DNA of 40,342 bases from Acidobacteriota bacterium (lineage in GTDB: Bacteria > Acidobacteriota > Terriglobia > UBA7540): NCBI GenBank assembly GCA_902812365.1, contig CADDZC010000033.1, positions 1 through 40,342 of the forward strand, written 5' to 3'. The notes beneath the pieces were generated by a model, which was not told the DNA's origin, ran no database searches, and worked only from the letters and a program-made list of their open reading frames with translations. The position numbers and the translations under genes are program-made. Below, in pieces: positions 24,777-33,600 of the stretch. How positions within the stretch are numbered: position 1 is the first letter of the stretch; each line of letters opens with the position of its first letter.

Positions 24777-25199
24777 GTGGCATCCATGGACGAGACACGC
24801 CTGCTACTTCCGCGTGACGCGGCGAAAATCCTGGGGATCAGTTATCCGACGCTAAAGCAATGGATTTATAAGGGCAAGCTGCGCACCGTCCGAACCGCCG
24901 GCGGTCACCACCGGATCCCGGAGCCGGAGCTGGATCAGTTCCTGCACCGCCAGTCCGAGCGCCGTCCGGTCGAAGAACGGCGCGTCGGTTATCGCCGGAT
25001 TAGCGGGCGGAATCAACTGGTGGGTCGGGTCACCGAGATCCGGGTGGACGGCTTGATGGCCCAAGTCTCCATTTCCATCGGGGGGCAGAGGATCAACTCG
25101 ATCATTACGTCCGACGCTGTGCGCGAGATGCAGCTCAAGGTGGGCGACACCGTGGCAGCGCTCATCAAATCCACCGAAGTCATGATCGTCCGGCCCTGA
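24777..25199 (+). CDS. HTH-TOBE (Mop-like) transcription regulator
   Basis: 140 residues from the GTG at 24777, with GGAGGT (24765-24770) 6 bases upstream. Residues 7-60 are an excisionase/MerR-type helix-turn-helix (LLPRDAAKILGISYPTLKQW followed by the wing RTAGGHHRIPEPEL). Residues 75-138 are a TOBE/Mop-like beta domain (NQLVGRVTEIRVDGLMAQVSI ending VGDTVAALIKSTEVMIVRP), the fold that binds molybdate or tungstate in ModE and Mop. It probably binds DNA and responds to a small oxyanion or related ligand. It sits 98 bases after the receptor gene and could be in its transcript. The target genes are unknown. Few residues that would define the ligand can be assigned by eye. Confidence 0.87.
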   Translation: MASMDETRLLLPRDAAKILGISYPTLKQWIYKGKLRTVRTAGGHHRIPEPELDQFLHRQSERRPVEERRVGYRRISGRNQLVGRVTEIRVDGLMAQVSISIGGQRINSIITSDAVREMQLKVGDTVAALIKSTEVMIVRP

Positions 25200-25248
25200 G
25201 GGCTCCGGCGCCTACGGGAGGGCGCCGGGGGAGGGGCGCGAAGGTGGA

Positions 25249-25262
25249 TGTAAACGGTTACA
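25249..25262. promoter_or_regulatory. LacI-type operator upstream of the GH51 gene
   Basis: TGTAAACGGTTACA has perfect 5-base inverted arms (TGTAA/TTACA) around a CG-containing centre, the form of LacI/GalR-family sites. It ends 8 bases before the -35-like box TTGTCA. A close relative of this site lies at 30511. Confidence 0.5.
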
Positions 25263-25270
25263 CAATTCCA

Positions 25271-25300
25271 TTGTCACGGCCCCGGAAAGGGTAGTATCTT
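25271..25300 (+). promoter_or_regulatory. Candidate promoter of the GH51 gene
   Basis: TTGTCA (25271-25276), 18 bases, then TATCTT (25295-25300). A start near 25307 would give a leader of only a few bases before the ATG at 25313, matching the lack of a ribosome binding site. Confidence 0.3.
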
Positions 25301-25312
25301 GTCCGGCGAACC

Positions 25313-27493
25313 ATGACTCGAAGGAGGCCGGGAATCGTGCCCTGTCCACTTGCCTCGCCGCCAAAACCCTGGAGCCGACTTCTTACAGTGATCGTGCTGC
25401 CCGCGATCGCTGGCCTGGCCGGCTCGCCGCGGATGTCCGGCCAGGCCATCTCCAAGTGTATCCGCACTGATAGGAACTCAGCGGCCATCGACGTCTGGGT
25501 GTCCCGGCCCGCCCCCTTCCGCATTCCCCGCACCGTATACGGCACGTTTCTTGAAGACATCGGGCATTCTGTCTTCGGCGGAGTCTCGGCTCAACTGCTG
25601 GATAACCCGAGCCTGGAGAGTTACGATGCGAGCCTCCGAACGTTGCGGGAGCGGTTCTCGCTTCCCGCTTTCGATGCCTCGACAGCGATGGGGCTGCCGC
25701 TGCCCTGGCTGCCGCTCCACGCCGCCGACGGATGGCGCTACGAGCCCCGCTGGGGCCACGCCGCGAACTCGGAGCGTTATCTCTACGTGATGGGGCTCGG
25801 CGGCGGCGAAGTCGGAATCCGGCAAAGCCTGTACGTTCCCATCGAGCGGGAGCGTGCCTATCGTGGCGTGTTGTTCGCCGCTGCCGATGGCCCCGGGTTA
25901 AGGTTGCGAGTCAGCTTTCGGCAACACGATCGGCCGGAGCGCGTGTTGGCCTCGACCGAAGTCAACGTGCCGCCCGCCGGCTCCGATCCGTCGAGGTGGC
26001 ACAAGCTCGGTTTCGAGCTGCACCTCCCCGAAGGCGCCGTCGCGCCCCTCACGCCGGTGGATTTCGCGGTGTCGCTGACCGGCCCGGACCGCGTCTCGCT
26101 GGACGAGATCCGCCTGTATCCGGCCGACGCCATCGACGGTCTCGACCCCGAGGTGATCCGACTGGCGAAGGCTCTCCGTTCGCCGCTTCTGAGGTATGGC
26201 GGCAATTTCACGAGCGGTTATCACTGGTGGGACGGCGTCGGGCCGCTCGACCGCCGCCCCACCCGGCTCAACCAGTCCTGGGGATATCCGGTGTTCAATG
26301 ACTTCGGGACCGACGAGCTTATGGATTTCTGCCGGCTGATCGGGGCGCGCCCGCAAATCTGCCTGAATCTCGGCAGCGGCTCGCCCGAGGAAGCGCGCGC
26401 CTGGGTGGCCTATTGCCAGGCGGGTGCGAAGACGCCGGAAGGCCGGGAGCGCGCGGCGAACGGCCACTTTGAACCTTACCGCGTGGCCGCCTGGGAGCTC
26501 GGCAACGAGCTATGGGGCCACTTCCAAATCGGATGGCAAACCCCGCAAGGCTATGCCCAACGGTACGAGCAGTTTTACCGCGCCATCCGGGACCTGGTAC
26601 CGCGCGACACGTTGATCTTCGCGAACGGCGCCGACGTGGACGCCTCTCGGGATTGGAACGGCGCGCTCATCGACCGCGACGGAGCCGACCTGAGGTATCT
26701 GACCAGCCATTTCGTGGTGGACACCAGCGAGCTGGCCGACCCGCGGGCCAGCCGCGATGCCGCCTGGGCCGCCGACTTGGCGATCCCGGTGGGGGTGGCG
26801 CGGGCCCTCGAGCCCGTGGAGGCCCAGATTGAAGCCAACCCCGTGACCCGCGGCCGGGTGAAGATCGCCTACACGGAATGGCTCTTCGTGGCCCCCGATC
26901 ATTCCCCCTTCCCGCGCTGGGACAACTTGGGAGGGGCTCTGATCGCTTCCGGCTGGCTGAATATGATTCTGAGCCACGCCGGCGAGGTGCCGGTTTCCGA
27001 CATGACCGGGCTGCTGGAATTTGCCGGTATTCATAAGAGCCGCGGGCGCGCCTACGTCAGTCCGCAGTACTGGGCGCTGTGGCTGTACTCGAATTTCGCG
27101 GGCGATACACCGGTGGCGACCGAGACCAGGGTTCGCGAATACGACGTGCACGGCGGTGTGCGGCGCGTGCCCGAGATTGCGAATGTCCCCGAGCTGGACG
27201 TGCTGGCGACGACCGACTCCGGCCGTCACGATGTGACGCTGTTTGTGGTCAACCGCGACTGGCAGGCGGCCGTTCCCGCCACCATCCGCCTGCGCGGGTT
27301 TGCCGCTCAGCCGCTCGCCTCTGTTCAGACCCTGAATGCCGATTCGATGCTGGCGCAGAATGACGACGAACATCCGAACGCCGTCCATCCCGTCGAGTCG
27401 AGTCTACCGGTGGGCGGCGACGCGATTCGGGAGACGTTCGCCGCTCATTCGCTGACCGTCATTCGCTTCAGCCGGGCCGGAGCGGCTCCATGA
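25313..27493 (+). CDS. Secreted GH51-type alpha-L-arabinofuranosidase
   Basis: 726 residues. A basic start followed by LLTVIVLPAIAGLAG (about 23-37) is a signal peptide or anchor. A sandwich-like N-terminal part begins TVYGTFLEDIGHSVFGGV, the usual GH51 opening. The TIM barrel includes LLRYGGNFTSGYHW and AWELGNELWG, with acid/base Glu399, and AYTEW, with nucleophile Glu522. A C-terminal beta domain closes the protein (VTLFVVNRDWQAAVPATIRL). It should remove terminal arabinofuranose from arabinoxylan, arabinan or similar plant polymers; other GH51 activities (endoglucanase) exist but fit less well. Its stop overlaps the start of the next TPR gene by four bases. A LacI-type operator precedes it, so induction by a sugar is likely. 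Confidence 0.9.
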   Translation: MTRRRPGIVPCPLASPPKPWSRLLTVIVLPAIAGLAGSPRMSGQAISKCIRTDRNSAAIDVWVSRPAPFRIPRTVYGTFLEDIGHSVFGGVSAQLLDNPSLESYDASLRTLRERFSLPAFDASTAMGLPLPWLPLHAADGWRYEPRWGHAANSERYLYVMGLGGGEVGIRQSLYVPIERERAYRGVLFAAADGPGLRLRVSFRQHDRPERVLASTEVNVPPAGSDPSRWHKLGFELHLPEGAVAPLTPVDFAVSLTGPDRVSLDEIRLYPADAIDGLDPEVIRLAKALRSPLLRYGGNFTSGYHWWDGVGPLDRRPTRLNQSWGYPVFNDFGTDELMDFCRLIGARPQICLNLGSGSPEEARAWVAYCQAGAKTPEGRERAANGHFEPYRVAAWELGNELWGHFQIGWQTPQGYAQRYEQFYRAIRDLVPRDTLIFANGADVDASRDWNGALIDRDGADLRYLTSHFVVDTSELADPRASRDAAWAADLAIPVGVARALEPVEAQIEANPVTRGRVKIAYTEWLFVAPDHSPFPRWDNLGGALIASGWLNMILSHAGEVPVSDMTGLLEFAGIHKSRGRAYVSPQYWALWLYSNFAGDTPVATETRVREYDVHGGVRRVPEIANVPELDVLATTDSGRHDVTLFVVNRDWQAAVPATIRLRGFAAQPLASVQTLNADSMLAQNDDEHPNAVHPVESSLPVGGDAIRETFAAHSLTVIRFSRAGAAP

Positions 27494-28479
27494 CCAAGCT
27501 GGCGGCGCTCGTGATCCTGGGAGTGGTGGGGTTCGCCTGGCCGGTGGCGGGCTCACCCGAGCAAAAAGAGCTGACGCTCAAGGAGGTGATCCGCCTCGTG
27601 CAGCACCGCAACCGCGGCGCGGCGCCGATCTCCGGGAGCCTGATGGAGCACGGGGTGGATTTCAACCTGACCCCCAAGATCGCTGAGAGGCTGCGGAAGG
27701 CGGGAGCGGACGACCAGGTGCTGCAGGCGGTTTGGAAAGCCACGCCGGTCGGCCGCACCACCCCCGTGGCGCTGTTCGCCAACGCCTCGGGAGCGGAGAT
27801 TCAGGCGAACTTCAAGGAAGCGGAGGCTTACGCCGCCATCCAGGACGAAGCCGACGCCTCCGTGAAGCTGCGAATGATTGCGGAATTTGAAAAGGAACTT
27901 CCCCAAAGCCCGTTACTGCCGTACGTTTACGCGCAGGCTGCCAAGGTCTACCAAGCCGAAGGGGATTACGCCCGCACGATCGAGTACGCCGAAAAGAGCC
28001 TCCAGCTCGACCCCAACAATGTTTTCGGGCTGATCCTGGCGGCCATGGTATTGCCCGAGCCGCGTTTGCTTCATGGCTCAAGCGCCGAGAACGGCCAGCG
28101 CCTGACGGAAGCGGAGAAGGATGCGAAGCGGGCGCTGGAGCTGATCGCGGCCTGGCCCCGGCTGCCCGGCGAAACGGAGGAAGCGTACCGGCGGAGGACG
28201 GGGGCTCTGGCGGCGGATGCCCATTACGCGCTGGGGATGGTCAACATGGCGCGCGCCCAGTTCGAGGCCGCCGCCGTCGAATATCGGCAGGCCATCGCCG
28301 CCGCCACCGGCCAGCCGGCCCCCCAGTATTATTTTCGCCTGGGCGAAGCCTATGCCAGCGAGGGGAAAACAGCCGAAGCCCTCGCGGCGCTCGAGCAGGC
28401 CTCGCAACTCGGCCGCGGAACACCGATTCAACAGTACGCCGATCAGATGATTCAACAACTGCAGGCGGGGAAGAATTAG
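27490..28479 (+). CDS. Secreted TPR protein
   Basis: 329 residues. Signal peptide at 1-22 (hydrophobic LAALVILGVVGFAWPVAG). Residues 25-90 form a helical domain common in Acidobacteria (GVDFNLTPKIAERLRKAGADDQVLQAV) whose function is not known to me. From about 110 on there are TPR-like helix pairs (YARTIEYAEKSLQLDPNN; AHYALGMVNMARAQFEAAAVEYRQAI; YYFRLGEAYASEGKTAEALAALEQA). The ATG overlaps the stop of the GH51 gene (ATGA), with GGAG 7 bases upstream, so translation is coupled. TPR proteins bind other proteins or ligands; here the context suggests a partner of the enzyme or of the receptor at 30610. Confidence 0.88.
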   Translation: MTKLAALVILGVVGFAWPVAGSPEQKELTLKEVIRLVQHRNRGAAPISGSLMEHGVDFNLTPKIAERLRKAGADDQVLQAVWKATPVGRTTPVALFANASGAEIQANFKEAEAYAAIQDEADASVKLRMIAEFEKELPQSPLLPYVYAQAAKVYQAEGDYARTIEYAEKSLQLDPNNVFGLILAAMVLPEPRLLHGSSAENGQRLTEAEKDAKRALELIAAWPRLPGETEEAYRRRTGALAADAHYALGMVNMARAQFEAAAVEYRQAIAAATGQPAPQYYFRLGEAYASEGKTAEALAALEQASQLGRGTPIQQYADQMIQQLQAGKN

Positions 28480-28517
28480 CTGGGGCGTTCCGCGGGCCCC
28501 GCCTTCATCCGAGGCCG

Positions 28518-30116
28518 ATGACACGACGAAGTTTCAAGCCGGAGACAGCGCAGACTTCCCGGCGCCGAACCGCCAGAGGGCTGCGGCGCTCGGTCGCGGG
28601 CGTATTCCTTTTCCTCCTTGCCTCGGGAACCCCGGGCTCCGCGCAGCCAAGCCATCTGGAGCGATCGTTGGCCCTGCTCGAGCAAGGGAACCTGAAGGAG
28701 GCCGAACGGGAGGCGCGCCTGGTGCTCGATGACCCTGTCTTACGGGCTCCCGCTTGGGCGATGCTCGGCACGATCCGGCTGCGGGAAGGAAAATATTCCG
28801 AAAGCGTCAGCGATTTGCAGAAAGCCATCCAGATCAATCCCCACCTGGTGGGGGCGCGCATCAACCTGGGCCAAGCTTACGAACTACGGGGCGATAACGC
28901 CAGGGCGCGCCAGGCCTGGGAGGCGGCGCTCCGGCTGGATCCGGGCAATTACAACGCCCGGTTTGATTTGTCCCAGCTGTTGGCCTCTCAGCACGACTAC
29001 CGCCGGTCGCTCGAGGCGGCGCAGCCGGTCATTGCCCAGCTCGAACGATCGCCGGAAGGCCTTTGGGTCCTGGCCAGCGATTATCTCGGGCTGAAGCAAA
29101 CCGATCGCCTGCGGAAAGTGGTGGGCGCGTGGCTGGGTTTGCCGGGCGCGCCGGTGGACGCCTCACTGAGGTTCGCAGCGCTGTTGATGAGCCGCGGAAT
29201 GATGCAGGAAGCGGCGCAGGTGTTGGAAAAGAGCAAGCCAGGCGGCTCGGCGTCCTACGCGGTGGCGGCGGAGCTCGGCGAATGCTACCTGTCGCTGGGC
29301 GACCTGAAGCGGGCCGAAGAGAACTATCACCTCGCCTTGGCCCTGAACCCGGATTCCACGCCGGCCAATCTGGGCTTGGCTCGGATCGCTGAAAAGCAGA
29401 AGGACACGGAAAAGGCGCTCGCTTATCTGATCCGGGCCAAGAAAGCTGAACCCCGGAATCCGGATGTGCTCTTCGAGTTCGGCAAGGTCTGCCTGGAAAG
29501 AGACCTGATGGACGATGCGCTTCCCGCCCTCGAACAGGCTGTGGCGCTCGAACCGCATCGAGACTCCTTCGTCTACGTCCTCGCCTCCGCGCACGTCGCT
29601 AAGAAGCAATATGCGCCGGCCGCGGCGCTTCTGGCCCAGCTCCTGGCCAAGCATCCGGACGATCCGGTTTTGAACTACGCCATGGGCGCCCTGCGCTATC
29701 TGCAACAGAACTACAGCGAGGCCGAGTCGTATTTGCAGAAGAGCATCCGCGAGGAGCCGCATCAGTTGGCCGCTCACTACTACCTCGCGCTGGTCGACGA
29801 GCGATTGGGGAACGACCGGCAGGCTGTGGCGCGATTCCGCAAGCTCCTCGAACGCTACCCTGAGCATGCGCCCTCTTACGTCGGTCTCGGGACCGTGCTG
29901 CTGAAAGAAAAGAAATACGGCGAGGCCGAGCAGGCGCTAGAAAGAGCCATTCAGTTGGACCCTCAGTCCGTCAAGGCTCACTATCAGTTGGGAATGCTGT
30001 TGGGGCGAATCGGCAAGTTGGCCGAATCCAACGAGCAGATGGCGATCGCGCAGAAGCTGGAGACGGCCGAGCGCTCAAAAAACGAAATGGAGCTTCGGCT
30101 GCTGATGCCCGATTGA
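28518..30116 (+). CDS. Secreted TPR-repeat protein
   Basis: 532 residues. After a basic, Arg-rich start (1-26) there is a hydrophobic stretch VAGVFLFLLASGTPGSAQ, a signal peptide. From about residue 45 to 520 the protein is an unbroken run of about 13 TPR units of 34 residues, with typical ends such as YEKAIQLDP and ALNPDSTPANLGLARIAEKQ. Many units end in LDPxxxxAHYxLG. There is no other domain. It lies 38 bases after the preceding TPR gene and is likely in the same operon with GH51. It probably acts as a periplasmic or surface scaffold; the partner cannot be named. Confidence 0.9.
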   Translation: MTRRSFKPETAQTSRRRTARGLRRSVAGVFLFLLASGTPGSAQPSHLERSLALLEQGNLKEAEREARLVLDDPVLRAPAWAMLGTIRLREGKYSESVSDLQKAIQINPHLVGARINLGQAYELRGDNARARQAWEAALRLDPGNYNARFDLSQLLASQHDYRRSLEAAQPVIAQLERSPEGLWVLASDYLGLKQTDRLRKVVGAWLGLPGAPVDASLRFAALLMSRGMMQEAAQVLEKSKPGGSASYAVAAELGECYLSLGDLKRAEENYHLALALNPDSTPANLGLARIAEKQKDTEKALAYLIRAKKAEPRNPDVLFEFGKVCLERDLMDDALPALEQAVALEPHRDSFVYVLASAHVAKKQYAPAAALLAQLLAKHPDDPVLNYAMGALRYLQQNYSEAESYLQKSIREEPHQLAAHYYLALVDERLGNDRQAVARFRKLLERYPEHAPSYVGLGTVLLKEKKYGEAEQALERAIQLDPQSVKAHYQLGMLLGRIGKLAESNEQMAIAQKLETAERSKNEMELRLLMPD

Positions 30117-30144
30117 GATCACGGCCGGTCAAGAGAGCCCTGTA

Positions 30145-30189
30145 GTTGATAACGCTGTCAGGCCGAGACGAACTTGTTGGGTTATCAAC
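30145..30189. repeat. Perfect 9-base inverted repeat after the TPR gene
   Basis: GTTGATAAC (30145-30153) and GTTATCAAC (30181-30189) are exact inverted copies with 27 bases between them. No T-run follows, so it is not a standard terminator. It could be a spaced operator or an RNA stem. Confidence 0.6.
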
Positions 30190-30467
30190 CGGCAGAGGCC
30201 GAACCGTGCGGGCGCTTCGGTGGGTTGGATCCGCCGATCCGGCATCCGGCCCGCTTTTAAAGGGCAGCAAGACCAGATATCTTATTGACAACAAATGAGA
30301 TGAAATTCTGAAGCGCCTGCCGTACCGCGCCGCCACGAAGCCGACTTTTGGCCCCGCCGATTTTCCTGGCCTTCCATTCCTCGCATTCCTGGGCGGCCGA
30401 CCGAAGCCACCAGCTTTCCGCAGGGACGAGTAAGATAAATACAGGATTAGGAACGATAAAAAAACTA

Positions 30468-30497
30468 TTGACACACCCAAGAAGAATGTAGTTAGAT
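30468..30497 (+). promoter_or_regulatory. Promoter of the second Oar-like receptor gene
   Basis: Perfect TTGACA (30468-30473), an 18-base spacer and TTAGAT (30492-30497), with a poly-A run (30457-30464) just upstream that could act as an UP element. The start would be near 30504, a few bases before the LacI-type operator. Confidence 0.45.
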
Positions 30498-30510
30498 GCC
30501 GGCTTGTCGA

Positions 30511-30524
30511 TGTAAGCGCTAACA
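30511..30524. promoter_or_regulatory. LacI-type operator before the second receptor gene
   Basis: TGTAAGCGCTAACA is a near-perfect palindrome around AGCGCT and a textbook LacI/GalR-family site. It lies just downstream of the predicted transcription start, where a bound repressor would block RNA polymerase. It matches 11 of 14 bases with the site at 25249. Confidence 0.6.
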
Positions 30525-30609
30525 TACGTCGGGCGCTTCCCGCCGCCCGAGCGCCGGGCGGAGGTTCAGGGGCGAGGGATTAGACCTCGTTTCGGGAAAG
30601 GGGGCTTGT

Positions 30610-33600
30610 ATGAAAAATCGGGTGCTGGAATGGCTGCTCTTGGCCGCCGTGGCCAGCTTGGGCGTGGCGGGGATGACTCGCGCCCAAGTGGCCGACCGCG
30701 CGGTCATCACGGGCATTGTCACCGACCCCTCCGGAGCCGCGGTGGCCGGAGCCAAGGTGACGGCGATTGACGAAGACACGGGCGAAAAGACGGTAGTGGG
30801 CACGAACGCGGCCGGCAACTACAGCACGCCTCCCTTGGTCCTGGGGACTTACACTTTGCAGGTCGAGGCCCCAGGATTTAAGACCTACTCGCGTCCGGGG
30901 ATCGTCCTGAGCGGCGGAGCCCAATACCGGCAGGATGTGCAATTGCAACTGGGCGCGGTGAGCCAGACCGTCGAGGTCACGGCCAGCTCCCAGATGATCA
31001 ACACCGAGACCCCGACGGTTGCCCACACCGTGGGCCAGACGTACTACCACGATTTGCCCGCCGTCATGGGAGCGGACATCCGGTTGGCGGAGGCTATGTT
31101 GCAATTACAGCCGGGGTATGTTCCGGTGGCGCCCAACGGCGACGCCATCTTTCGCGGCAGCCAGTTTCAGTCGCGGATTAACGGCGGCCAATCGATGGCC
31201 ACCGAGAACTGGTTCGACGGAGCCGCGTTCGGATACGCGGAAGGACACCAACAGACCCAGGAGAGCTCCCTGCCGTATGCGTCCGTCAAGGAATTGACGG
31301 TGGTCGAGAATACGTTCTCGGCGCAATACGGCCGCACCAGCGGTGGGTTCAATATTTACACGGTCAAGTCGGGCACCAAGGAGTTTCACGGTAATCTGTA
31401 TAACTTTCTGACCAGCAACAAACTGGACGCGCGCAACTTTTTCCTGCCCAATACCCTACCGCTCACTCAAGACAACTGGGGCCTGGCGGTGGGTGGACCA
31501 GTCCCGAAGGTGACGAAGTGGGGAAAGACGTTCTGGTTTTTCAACCTCGATGGTCTCGACTACCACAGCACCGTGAACATCGGGTACGTCAATACGCTGC
31601 CCACCCTGCCGGAACGCAGCGGCGATTTCAGCGGGCTCCTGAACACCAACAACGTGGTTGGGCATGACGCGTTGGGTCGCCCGATCTACCAGGGGGAGAT
31701 CTTCAATCCCGCCACCACCCGGACGATCAACGGGGTGCCGGTGAGGGATGGTTACGGATTTGACCCGGTTACTGGGTTGCCCACAGCCACGGCCAACATG
31801 ATCCCCGTCGGTGATCCTTTGCGCAGCCAGATCGCCGCCAAGCTGGTGCCGTTGATTCCGCCTCTCGACCGCAACACGCCCGTCCAAAACGAGTTTGGCG
31901 GAACTTCCGACGACAACAACAAGATCAACGTCCGAACCTGGCTCTTGCGGCTGGATCACACCTTCAACGACAAATTCTCCATGAGCAACACCTACTTTCA
32001 GAATCTTCGGCCGCGCATTGCGCACTGCGGCGGGCCCGGCGGCTGCAACACCCTGCATAACGGCGAAACCTCGCCGCAGTTGAATGACACCTATATCGGC
32101 CAGGGGTTCTACCAGAAGATTACCAACCATTTCGACCACCTGCAGTTCAACTGGGTCATCAAGCCCAATCTGTTCAACCACACCACAATCGCTTACGATC
32201 GATGGCACATGCAGGGCCACTCGCTATCAGGAAGAGTCGGCTGGAACTCCAAGCTGGGCCTGGGCATTCTCGACAACAACGCCGGGCCGCCTAACATCAG
32301 TTTTTCCGGCACCATTCCCTACACCAGTTACGGCACGCCGTGGCTGAGCGATGGGAGCGACATCAGCAATCGGTATCAGTTTCTGGATGATTTAACCTGG
32401 ATTAGCGGCCGGCATACGGTCAAGGGCGGAATCGAGTATCGCTGGATGGGGTATCCGCAAACCGGCTGGGCCGTCAACAGTGGAGGCTCATTCAACTTCA
32501 GCCAGTTGGAGACGGGAGGCTATGACGCCCTGGGGAACAACCTCTCCAGCACCGGAGACCCCTTTGCGTCGTTCCTGCTGGGTCAGGTGAACGGTGCTGG
32601 CTTCACCGTGTTCAGTGAATACCGGCCCACGCAGAAGTATTTCGCTCCGTGGATCAACGACGACTTCAAGGTGACGCCCAACCTAACCCTCACCTTGGGC
32701 CTGCGCTTCGACTGGTCGTCGGGGCTTTATGAGCAATTCGGGCGCTTCTCCACGTTCTCCCCCACGGTGCCCAATCCCGCCGCCGGTGGTCATCTGGGAG
32801 CCGACGTGTTTGGCGGCCAGGCTCCGGCGGGTAACAGCAACTGGAACGTGGGCCCACGCTTCGGCTTCGCGTATCGCCTGCACGACCGCAACGTCATCCG
32901 CGGCGGGTACGGCATCTATTACGCCGGCGTTCCGGCTAGCCTGTTCAATTCCTACCCGGTCGACGGATATTTGACGAACCCGACCGTGCCCAACTTCACC
33001 AACGGCCAGTTTCCCGCTTACTACTGGGACAACGGCTTTCCCAAAGCCAACATTGTCACGCCGCCGGTGCTGAACCCTTCGGTCATGAACGGAGGCAATC
33101 CGGTGGCGGTCGCCCCGGATACCTATCTGATGCCCCGATATCAGAACTGGTCGCTGTCATTCCAACGCCAGCTCAGCAACAACATGGCGCTGGACATCGC
33201 CTACGTGGGCAACCACGGCACGCGGCTGATTGCCGGTTCGGACTTTGCCGGGTTGGCCGTGAACGCTAATAACCCCCGGGTGCTGAGTCTGGGGCCGGCG
33301 CTCTTGCAGGCGGATATCAATTCTCCACAGGCCAAAGCCGCCGGCATCGCGCCTCCTTACCCCGGCTTTACGGGAGACGTGGCCCAAGCCTTGCGCCCGT
33401 GGCCGCAATATCAACACATCCTGTGGCGGAATATTCCGGCCGGGACCAGTATCTACCATGCCCTGCAGATCACGTTTGACCGGCGGCTGACCCACGGCTT
33501 CCAGTTCCGCGCCGCCTACACGTGGTCAAAGCTCATCAACGACGGGGCGGACGCGGGTCAAGCCGGCTACGGCCCTCCGATTCAAGACCCGACAAACTTC

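Larger units (their letters stand above)
30117..30609. other. 493-base regulatory gap before the second receptor gene
   Basis: No gene is supported. It holds an inverted repeat (30145-30189), an AT-rich stretch (about 30285-30480) with an A-rich run just upstream of a TTGACA box, and a LacI-type operator (30511-30524). It is much richer in A and T than its surroundings and seems to be a true control region. Confidence 0.6.

Noticed and set aside
29971-30525. Minus-strand open frame with a membrane-like N-terminus
   Set aside because: Overlaps the end of a sound TPR gene by 146 bases; the hydrophobic part comes from the AT-rich promoter region, and the rest has no protein-like features.
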